DNA of 64,000 nt from Hypomesus transpacificus (Eukaryota > Chordata > Actinopteri > Osmeriformes > Osmeridae), in assembly GCF_021917145.1 (NCBI RefSeq), contig NW_025814038.1, positions 819,045-883,044 of the forward strand, given 5' to 3'. Under the pieces are notes generated by a model that was not told where the DNA came from, made no database searches, and was given only the letters and a program-made list of their open reading frames with translations. Below are positions 37,601-45,312 of this stretch, in pieces. The translations under genes and the position numbers were made by a program. Numbering within the stretch: position 1 is the stretch's first letter; each line of letters opens with the position of its first letter.

Positions 37601-37693
37601 AAATCTGCAAACAGACACCACTGTCGGGGATTAAAACGGGTTAAACGCCATAAAACAGCTAACGTTAGCTGTGTTGCGCGATACGTACCCCAT
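24461..37693 (-). CDS. homer1: Homer scaffold protein 1, long form, with apparent frameshifts
   Basis: Homer1 links group I metabotropic glutamate receptors, IP3 receptors and Shank at the postsynaptic density. Its EVH1 domain binds PPxxF ligands and its coiled coil tetramerises. Coding exons in transcript order: 37693-37689 (ATGGG), 30366-30209, 28821-28689, 28121-28027, 27061-26922, 26067-25908, 25363-25253, 25104-25024 and 24649-24461. The expected product is about 355 aa (human long forms 354-366). EVH1 covers residues 1-110 ([37 protein letters not shown]). The coiled coil covers about residue 180 to the end ([15 protein letters not shown]). Exons 2, 3 and 4 are one, one and two bases too long for an open frame. 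Each extra base sits in a homopolymer: near 30296-30298, 28722-28725, the GCCC near 28105 and the A-run near 28052-28057. Splice sites and downstream exons are intact, so assembly error is more likely than a pseudogene. Confidence 0.93.
24652..24950. repeat. GGA-rich polypurine tract in homer1 intron 8
   Basis: About 300 bases of nearly pure purine on the + strand (GGAGGA and GGAAGG units). On the homer1 transcript this is a C/U-rich tract leading directly into the acceptor of the last exon (24649), so it acts as an extreme polypyrimidine tract. Confidence 0.9.
25627..25905. repeat. 24-bp minisatellite abutting a homer1 splice donor
   Basis: About 11-12 tandem copies of a 24-base unit containing GGACAGTCTGYAGGGTGG, with few substitutions. 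The array runs to the donor of the 26067-25908 exon, so the intron begins inside the repeat. Because the unit is a multiple of three, some frames stay open through it and give repeated octapeptides. These are not the Homer frame and are not considered coding. Confidence 0.95.
26327..26360. repeat. Poly-C run in homer1 intron 5
   Basis: C-rich stretch CCCCCCCACCTCCCCCCC extended by further C, about 30 bases in all. It would be G-rich in the homer1 transcript and may form a G-quadruplex. Confidence 0.8.
28168..28645. repeat. Long (GA)n / GGGA polypurine block in homer1 intron 3
   Basis: Nearly 480 bases of GA dinucleotide interspersed with GGGA tetranucleotides on the + strand. It sits between homer1 exons 4 and 3, the stretch where apparent single-base insertions also cluster. 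Open frames across it on both strands are low-complexity artefacts. Confidence 0.95.
29005..29345. repeat. (TG)n microsatellites in homer1 intron 2
   Basis: Two TG tracts, 29005-29022 and 29214-29340, broken by GGGTC. They are intronic and non-coding. Confidence 0.85.
29935..30110. repeat. (TCTC)/(TCTG) pyrimidine tract in homer1 intron 2
   Basis: About 175 bases of CT/CTGT repeats on the + strand, ending about 100 bases from the donor of homer1 exon 2 (30209). Confidence 0.85.
30756..30830 (-). promoter_or_regulatory. CRE plus CCAAT cluster upstream of homer1 exon 2
   Basis: A perfect palindromic CRE (TGACGTCA, 30756-30763) lies close to three ATTGG motifs (CCAAT on the homer1 strand) between about 30779 and 30825. 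It is about 390 bases upstream of homer1 exon 2, inside intron 1. Mammalian Homer1 is an activity-induced gene responsive to CREB and MEF2, so an intronic enhancer or internal promoter is conceivable. This is inference from motifs only. Confidence 0.35.
30901..31083 (-). mobile_element. tRNA-derived SINE, family A copy 2 (reverse)
   Basis: On the reverse strand it has the tRNA-like head (GGTGGCTGAGCGGTTAGGG, box B GTTCAATTCC) near 31083 and the tail with CATTTAGTCATTTAGCAGA near 30901. The central TTGCCCAAGGACACAA segment seen in other copies is deleted. It faces the + copy at 31240 head to head. Confidence 0.85.
31240..31421 (+). mobile_element. tRNA-derived SINE, family A copy 3
   Basis: Nearly full-length copy: head GATGGCTGAGCGGTTAGGG, box B GGTTCAATTCCCGG, body GAACAAGGCACTTCACCC, tail ending CTACTAAATGTAAATG. 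It is separated by about 156 bases from the inverted copy at 30901-31083. Confidence 0.88.
34198..34262 (-). mobile_element. Truncated family-A SINE tail
   Basis: Only the 3' part is present in reverse (ACATTTATGCATTTAGCCGA, then GCGACTT). It differs by several bases from the other copies, suggesting an older insertion or a related subfamily. Confidence 0.6.
35578..35605. repeat. 28-base uninterrupted poly-C
   Basis: Twenty-eight consecutive C residues preceded by CCCTCCCTC, within homer1 intron 1. It is one of several long C or G homopolymers in the window and would be poly-G in the homer1 transcript. Confidence 0.95.
36065..36252 (-). mobile_element. tRNA-derived SINE, family A copy 4 (reverse)
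   Basis: Full-length reverse copy: tail CATTTCAGTCATTTAGCAGA at the left, the AAATGCTTTGCCCAAGGACA body, and the tRNA-like head ending near 36252 with GCTCAGCCATCTGACCC on the + strand. It retains the central segment missing from copy 2. Confidence 0.88.
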
Positions 37694-40600
37694 TTTGCTT
37701 GGTGCGGAGGTCGGAGTTTTTTCGTCCGTGGTCGTAGAGGAATCCGAGACGTGAACAATCTGTTGTTACCAAGTATTTTCCTCTCCTGAGATGCTGTTTG
37801 CAGCTTTAATGATTGTGGCTTGACAAACAGTGGACTCCAAATAGTACGGTGTACGGTTCCCCTCAGTCCGACATGGCTTACTGATCTGTTTTTGAATATG
37901 ATGGGGGTGTTGGTTCTGGCTCATCCAAACAAGCGTGTCAGTGCATGCATGATGATATAAAACATCAGCATTGACGTTAGCTAGCTAGCTATCATCATGA
38001 AATGCATTGCTCAATCATGTCCATTGACAATGGGAATAAGCAAGAGAATTTCTGCTAAGCTGCTAGCTCGAGACGAAGATACATGATTGACAGGCTCTCT
38101 CATGAAGCGTCAATGAGGCGCGAGCCGCGAACTTGCTATTTTTCAACTGAAATGGCAAAAAGTAGCTATGCAGGAAGTAGCCAGCTATTTATATTGACAA
38201 CACACTGTCCAATCCCATTTTCAAAATCAACTTAAATATCCATTCGGTAAGGAGTAGCTAGCAATAGCAGTTTGGTGCTCATCCTCCGTTGCCTTCTGGT
38301 ATTTAACGTAGCCTACACTTTAGGATGATACCTCGCTGGAGGTTGGCAGCAGCTCAAACATAGTTTTCCTTTGGTTAAAAAAACAACAACTGAACATTCA
38401 TTCCAACTTCATACTTCAAACTAAATTTCTACTGCTAATAAATCCAAAATGTATTCGTTGCTTCTTGTAGTTCCCTGGCGTCGTAAGTGCCATCAAAATC
38501 CCCCTCCCCTGGCTAGCTACACATTCCACATATCAGAGGGTAGTCTTCAGTGCATGTATTGTACCCTATGAAAATAACCAAACTAATTAAAGCAATACCT
38601 AACGCATGATTTCTGGTTAGAAATATTCAAAATTTCTGTCGTCATGGTTTCAGTTTAAGTCTGTTTACGCGGAAAGACTTGGTGCATTCCCACTTAAGGC
38701 TCCATCAGTAGCACAGTCTCTTACAGGACTAATCTAAGCTTCATGAAAAGAGAAGCACAATCCGAGTTAAATTACAAATGGCCAACTCTTTGATACAGTA
38801 CAGAAAGCAAGCATCCGTCAAATCATTGCCTCTTTGCTCCATCGAACGACTGATTCCGTTCTTCACCGATCAGTATCCTTGCATCAGCTCTCATCCATGG
38901 CTCTCATCCCATTCATTACCTCGCAGTCGGTTGGTCCTCTCTGTTCACCAGAAGCGGTAAATTGGCCAACGTCATCACGCCACCCTCCGTATCAACGTCA
39001 TGCTTAAAAATCTGACGCGAGAGATACATCATCTTTAGCATGCTTACAAAGATATATGATTAATAATGTATTATGAAGAAACATATTTACATATTAAAAA
39101 AAATCCCCTGATGCTCAACCCTAATAGAGTAATATTATTTTGGATTTTATAAATATATATTATATTATACTGCAATTAAAACCGACCTATTCATGTCAAA
39201 GATTCCTTTTGCAATTGATGACGGCCACCTTGTGGACATATGGTGTCAGTATTCGCAGCATGCCAGACAGGATCAGAACATATTGAAATGGACAATCCAG
39301 ATACAAAGACAAAGAACCACATTATTTGAAACTTCGAGTCCACAACACCAACCGTAAAATGTACAATATACTGGTGTGGTCTCACATGAAATTAATGAAG
39401 GAGCAAGCTTAAATGAATGAAGGAGCAAGCTAAAATGGCTTTACATTCAAATGCTTAGCACATAAGAGTTTGGATGTCAGGGACATTATTAGCATCAACA
39501 TAATTACAATGTCAAATCGCCATAGCCCCCGTCAAATGTTTTTCTCCTTCCACCTTCATTTCCATGTACTTTCACGAAAAGAGCAATGGATGCACTGTTA
39601 GAATGAGTCATTTGGGCCCTGTTTTGGTGCTGGTTCATGTTTTTTAAATTGGCTCTTTCCTGGTAGGACATTACAACTTGTTGAGTGAGTGTGTTGGCAT
39701 GGCAATAGGTCTCGGAGGGGAAGCTAGTCTTCCTCTCGAGTCATCGGGCCCGATCTCATATATTCACACCGGTACAGGGATGCCTGTTTTTAGCCTGCAC
39801 AACATCAACACCACGTGAGAGCCTGTCAAATTTATTCCACACCACGGGCACACTGTCATTTAATACAGCCCCCCAGTCATTGAAACCATCCAAAAAAGTT
39901 TCATGTTGCCTGAACTGCTGGCTCCAAGATGACTGTGAACGTTCTATCCTGTTCGAGCGGTTAAGATTTTTCCGGAATGTGGTCGAGCTTTGCGGTTGGG
40001 CAAAATGACGTGAGCAGATTTTGTATCTGTTACAGCAAATGTATTTCACTCAAAGATGATTACCGGAGAGTGATACCTTTTCGTGCGTAGCAGTAGTACC
40101 CGGTCCACCCCTTCGAACTCCGGCATTCCCAGGCCAGTGTCTGTGTCACGTTACAAGAAGAAGATGGATACAGGCAGGTGACACTCTGACGCCCTATCCT
40201 AAGGAGTCTTTCACAAGCTAAAGGATTCTGTTTAGTTTTTTAAAATCAACTATATTAATAGATTGATGTATGGTTGTTGTACATGTTGAGCAACAGAGAA
40301 AGAGAGCGCAATCAAGAGAGAAGTTGTGTTTGCAGGAGTGTGAAGACACTGTCTTAACCAGATCCTCTCACCACTATAATCTCTTTATTGCTGGCTATGG
40401 TGCTGCCAAGTTTGATTGGCATCCATGACCCTCTATCAATAATCACCCCTTAATTGACCCTTGGTTTTCGTGACAGACTGGAAACATTCTTGTGCCACTG
40501 GATACAATAGTTAATTTTAGACCTGGCAAGAAACAAGTTTTTTTTTTTTTTTTTTTTACAAAGATAGTGCTACTATTGCATCATGTTGAGGCTATTCAAC

Positions 40601-40893
40601 CTGGCTTGCAATGATCTTCTCCTTCAAGAAAAGATATGAGTGAATTCCAGCAATAGCATTTAATTGCACTTCACGACATTCTGCATAGATGTGTCTGGGT
40701 AAACTGATGAGGAATAAACTCCCATGTCCATGTTGTGGACGACTCAGATGAAACACGGGATGCCTGGCTTTCTATTTCCAGATCACGCTGAGTAAGAAAT
40801 CTCAGAGCAAGCTGCTTTTAGAGCACTATCAACGCTGCTGTGCTGAGCTCGAGTGAGAAGCCATAAGGAATTAGATGAGAAGACCTTTCAAAA
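37694..40893. other. Intergenic space between homer1 and the cmya5-like gene
   Basis: This 3.2 kb space must hold the divergent promoters of homer1 (-) and the cmya5-like gene (+). The homer1 5' UTR lies immediately above 37693. A CRE-like TGACGTTA occurs near 37973 and CGTCAT half-sites near 38970-39000. A 97-codon open frame on the minus strand (40049-39756) is not recognisable as any family and is treated as unproven. Mammalian TENT2, which lies between HOMER1 and CMYA5 in human, is not seen here. Confidence 0.5.
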
Positions 40894-41396
40894 ATGGATA
40901 CCAGTTTGTCAGAGGAATGTGTAAGGATAGATGCAGATCCTCAGGTGACAATGCTACAGGGTGAAGCAATATCAGAGGAAGAAGGCACAGAAATCAGTGA
41001 TGAAGTGGAGGACCTAAGCAACAGGTAAATGTCTACATCATTCTTTTAACATAAACTATGCAATTTTTCTATTCATTCTTACATGTCAATAAAGAAAATG
41101 TATTGCACTTGTATTTCGTTCTTTTGATTGTTATTAAGTTATTTTGTTCCTGTGTATCTAGATGCCTAATAATATCAGTTTCAGTTTAGTTGTAACCTCT
41201 GATCATCTCACCCCTGAAGATTGCGGGTGATGAATTCTACAATACTGTGTGACATGGCATTCCATTGGAAATGACAGTTTGATTAAGTGATTGATATCCA
41301 CTGAGCAAATGCCTTGTATGTTTCCAAACACTCTTGCTACATGTATTAACCGTAAAAGACAGGGACAGAGGGAAAGAGGAGCAGAATGGGATGTGT

Positions 41397-41451
<55 letters not shown>

Positions 41452-44132
41452 TGTGAGTGTATGGGAGGGGGTGGGCTGTCTCGGTCAAATTGGCCTGGCT
41501 CATATTTCCTACTAACACTTTTACCTCAATATCGTTGTTGTATTTGTATAAATATAACGTTCTTCTCTTCCCCAGTTTACGAGAGGCCGTCCATGATTCG
41601 ACCATCCGACCTAAGCTTCAGTGTCTGATGATGGACCCCTCTTTCTCCATGGTAACCGTGCAGGGCGAAGACAGTGGCATCCAATGGGAGACCACCCCCA
41701 GTCGCGCCTCCACCCCTTGGGTGTCCGACGGTCGCGCCAGCTCCTTGGAGTTCTGTTCCTCCCCCACGGAGAGGTCCGCCACACCGGGGTCCGGAGTTGC
41801 AGGCAGGATCATCTTCATCATGGACGAGGCAAAGATCATCAGGAGGAAGAGGACCAGAGAGAGGGACGCCGGACGCAGAAGCAGGGCAGGCAGAGAGACA
41901 CCCGTGGTTGACGCTGAGGACTCGGAGGGAGTCGCCGCGAGGCCAGAGCTGGTGGGGGTCTCCTTGCCCAACGTGAAAGGCGAGGGAGAAGCGGAGGAGG
42001 AGGGAGCGGTCGACCCTCGAGAAGAGAAGGAGCAGCGCCTATTCCGGCTCGTCTCCGAGGGCTCCGAAATCCTCAACATCGTGGTCCCGCCAAAGCTGGC
42101 TTCGGTCGACGAGGAAGAAAGCAAAGCAATGGAGGACAATCTGTCATTCCTGGAGGAGACCCCCGTGGCTAAACCCACTGACATAGACGGCGACGAAGTG
42201 TTTGACCCTTGCATTGACGTGACAGTGCCTGGGCAGGCACCAACAGAGCCAGGTGGGGTCCACAGCCTGGGTGTCCCTGGGGGTTCACAAGTCGCTAGGC
42301 CGGACGGGACAGATCCACCAGGGGCTCCAGTGGCCAGACCTCCAAGGACAGGAGCCGATATCGACACAGACTACTTTGAAACGTTTACCTTGATGGATGC
42401 AGAGGCTGCCCCGGGAGCCCCGGCTGCTGTGACCCTAGAAGGGCAGGAAGAGACTGAAAAAGGGTCCGGAGGAGAGAACCAGGCAGGTAAAGAGCAAGAC
42501 CAGCCCAGAGATACCAGTGATACTCAAGACCAGAGTGGCGCAGTGGCCATCTTTGGCGAGGAAATCGCCAGCGATCATCTGGATGAGGTGTTCTATGGTG
42601 GCACGGATGACGTCGGCAGCTTTCTGGAGGGAGAGGAGGATGGAAACCGTGACAAAAGTGCATTCTCCAAGTCTCCTCTGAAAAAGAGCGGTTCGTCTCT
42701 GTTTGGTAGCCAGGAAGATGTCCTCACCCCCATCTTCCTCTCTCCGGGACCCCCTAAAATCATCGATCCCGCTCTTCTGGATGAGCCCAAGGCTATGGCC
42801 TTCCTGTACACAGACTTGTATGAGGAGGCAGTAGGGAGTAGGGAGAAGGAAGAGGATGCAGAGAGCGTGGCTTCTGAAAGGTCCTTCCACAGCCGACAGT
42901 CAGACCGAGAGGCCAGGGGCTACCTAGAGAAGTTCGTCCTGAAGGACGAGACACCAGTCGAGGACATGGAACCAGACGAGGAACGTCGCATCAAAGAGGA
43001 AAGGCTTCAGAAGTGGTCTGAAAATGCACACAAGCTTCTCTCACAACCCCACGAAGGAGAAACACAAGAAGACATGCCAGAAGCAGAAGAGGAAATAACA
43101 GATTTTTTCAGAACGAGCGCCAGCTCCTCTCCTAGCGACGCCGAACCGTTCCCCCCGTTGTTACCGGAGGAAAACGCCACAGAACTGACCAAGGAGGAAG
43201 TGAAAGCCGAAGAAAAAAGCCTCACAAAGGCCCCGGAGGAGCCTCAGCCTCAGGTCCGCGCGTCAGGGGAAACTCTTGTGGAGGAAGGTAAGACACAACC
43301 GGCAGATGAGCCACTCAAACCAAGCTCAGAGTCTTCCCCACAAGGGGTCGGTAAGACGAGCGTTCCTGAGGAGCCTGAGATCCCGGCAATCTCACAGAAG
43401 TGTATCGCTCCAGGTCAGAAGGGTAAAGACCTCCCTAAAAAGGAAGTTCCACAAAAACAACAACCACCTTCTCAGATTGACGGCGGCATAACCAATCAGA
43501 AGCCCCTGACGCTGGAAGCCCCTCCCAGACGAAAGACCACAGCTCCTAAGGCTACTCTGGACCTAACCCCTCTGTCCCCCGTAGAAACTGCGGAGGAGGG
43601 AGAGGGGGTTGAAGGGAAGGAGCAGAGGGAGGAGGAAAAAGAAAAAGCCTCGCCGGCAGAAACCGCTGACGAGGGAGAGGGGGATGGAGATGAGACGGAA
43701 AAGGTGGACGTGTCATCATCGCCCCCTGCCCCTTCCCAAGATGCATTGCTCCCGATAGCAGATAACGACGCTACAGACCAAGGGCAGGTGACTCGGACGT
43801 CGGAGACTGAGCCGGTGAAAGATAAGGAAAGCAACCAGGAAACAGAGAACCAAGACACAGCAGAGACTGTGTCTTCTTCTCCTGAGGAGGAGAAGGTTGA
43901 GGTGGCCGAGGCTGAGGAACGAAAAGAGGAGAACTGTGACGGAGAACCGGCTGAAGGAGATACTAGATTAGAAACAGCAGAGATCGAATCGGCCGAATCA
44001 GCTGAAACAGAGGTTGACCCAGAGAAAGGAGGGGCTGGCGTAACTGAATCAGCTGAAACAGACTCAGGAAATCAATCTGTGGCCTCTAAGGCTGAGCCAG
44101 ACAGACAGCATGGACGATGTATCATCCTCTAA
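40894..44132 (+). CDS. CMYA5 (myospryn)-like protein, short, with C-terminal CaaX box
   Basis: Two coding exons, 40894-41024 and 41576-44132, give 895 aa. ATG 40894 is preceded by an in-frame stop at 40876-40878. Residues 64-93 carry DPSFSMVTVQ-EDSGI-WET-(S)R-STPW and residues 122-129 carry IIFIMDEA followed by a basic stretch. Both match the N terminus of vertebrate CMYA5, a muscle protein of about 4,000 aa that binds PKA RII, desmin and dysbindin. The rest is Glu/Ser/Pro-rich and probably disordered, except a less acidic block around residues 428-460 (TPIFLSPGPPKIIDPALLDE) and about 510-525 (ERSFHSRQSDREARGYLEKF). No coiled coil/BBC, FN3 or SPRY domain follows, because dtwd2 begins 1.2 kb downstream. 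The last four residues, CIIL, fit a CaaX prenylation signal (Leu favours geranylgeranylation). Its location beside homer1 matches human CMYA5. It may be a truncated duplicate; function unknown. Confidence 0.85.
41390..41461. repeat. (TG)n microsatellite in the cmya5-like intron
   Basis: About 70 bases of TG dinucleotide with a few GA interruptions, roughly 115 bases before the acceptor of exon 2. Confidence 0.92.
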
Positions 44133-45312
44133 ATATTTTCCGAGAGAAAATTAAGCACAAAATCAAATGAAAATAAGATTAATCGCAATCTAAATTTGGT
44201 TTTCTGTTGATCAAGTTTCTTACAGAAAAGCTAACAATAAGTCCTCTGCCAAAACTGCTTCACTCATACGACGCATATGGTACATGTACAAATTTGATCT
44301 TGATAACTATTTGTCTGTGTTTTTATGTTACAATTAAAAATATAATTTCCATCAGTACAATCAACAGCATTCTAACCATATGTCATTGGATGGGTGTTTG
44401 TCTCCAATTCTTCTCTGTGCAGAAGGTACTTGACATAGACCTGAAGGTTTATCGTCTCCGTGTGTGTCAATGGTCAGGGGAAGAGGCAATAGGGAAGAAT
44501 GTGTCCTGAAGGGAAGGCTGCTGGTAGGGGAAATGGAGAGGATCGTTAAAAGCAGAGTAGGCACTCACACCGACAGTCCTGGGAGAGGAAGGCTGGGCTG
44601 GTGGTCTCGGCCTTTACATTCGCTTGAGCGTGTTGCTGAAGGTTGCTGAGAGTGAGTGAGAGTGAGAGTGAGAGAGAGAGGGTGGGTTGGAGAGAGAGAG
44701 AGAGACAGAGAGCTCGTCTTTAAAATAAAGGACAGGCACAAAGGAAGAACTGGGAATAGGCTTCAGAGACAGAGGGAGGAGAGGAGAGAGATCAAATAGG
44801 AGAAGAGGAGAGGAAAGGAGGGGAGAGGAGAAGAGGAGAGAGAGAGAGTTATGTTGGATCTTAAGATCCCCCCTCCTCTTGACTCCATAAAGAGAGTTAT
44901 AAATAACCCTCTCTGGCTCTGAGCCTGACACAACCACCTTGACCAGCAGACTGCAACTTCTCTCCCACTGTGCATGACATTGAAGGACAGAAGTTGTGAA
45001 AATAACCCGTTGCCAAGCAGCAACAGAAGGTTTTAAATATCTCCTCTTAGACTGAAATAAAATATGTATTGTGTTGGTATATTTTATGGTTGGTTTCCCT
45101 AAGCCTATTACAAGTATAGCTGCTTTTCTGACTTTCCATTACAATTTTAGTTTGACTACAGTGCCATCTCGCTGTCAGATAAAAGATTAAAAATACTGCT
45201 TTACCGTTTAACTCCAGACCAAAAGGGGGCAATATACATTCACCATATTGGTTACAGTCAAATTCTGAACCCACCCAAATACACGAATGGCAATAGTCTA
45301 CTACAGTGAGAG
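44133..45312 (+). other. cmya5-like 3' UTR and dtwd2 upstream region
   Basis: AATAAA candidates for the cmya5-like transcript lie at 44724-44729 and 45056-45061. A GA-rich tract fills about 44645-44850. The dtwd2 promoter must lie in the last few hundred bases. I saw no further exon that could extend the cmya5-like reading frame. Confidence 0.55.
44645..44850. repeat. (GA)n / GAGAGG polypurine tract
   Basis: Imperfect GA-rich tract on the + strand, interrupted by ordinary sequence near 44710-44760. Intergenic. Confidence 0.85.

Larger units (their letters stand above)
30367..37688 (-). other. homer1 intron 1
   Basis: A 7.3 kb intron between the five-base coding part of exon 1 and exon 2. 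It contains four family-A SINE copies or fragments, a 28-base poly-C run, a CRE/CCAAT cluster and short (CA)n tracts. I recognised no nested protein-coding gene. Short open frames near 33677, 34674 and 35741 show no recognisable similarity. Confidence 0.6.

Noticed and set aside
24461-37693. Calling homer1 a pseudogene
   Set aside because: All nine exons have correct splice sites, and five downstream exons are fully open. The only defects are single extra bases in homopolymers, better explained by consensus errors.
38000-40893. A tent2 (papd4) gene expected between homer1 and cmya5 by human synteny
   Set aside because: No nucleotidyltransferase exon could be recognised on either strand.
41457-41575. 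N-terminal extension of the cmya5-like frame upstream of 41576
   Set aside because: This stretch is intron: it follows a (TG)n tract, ends in a clear TTCCCCAG acceptor, and the phase fits the exon at 40894-41024.
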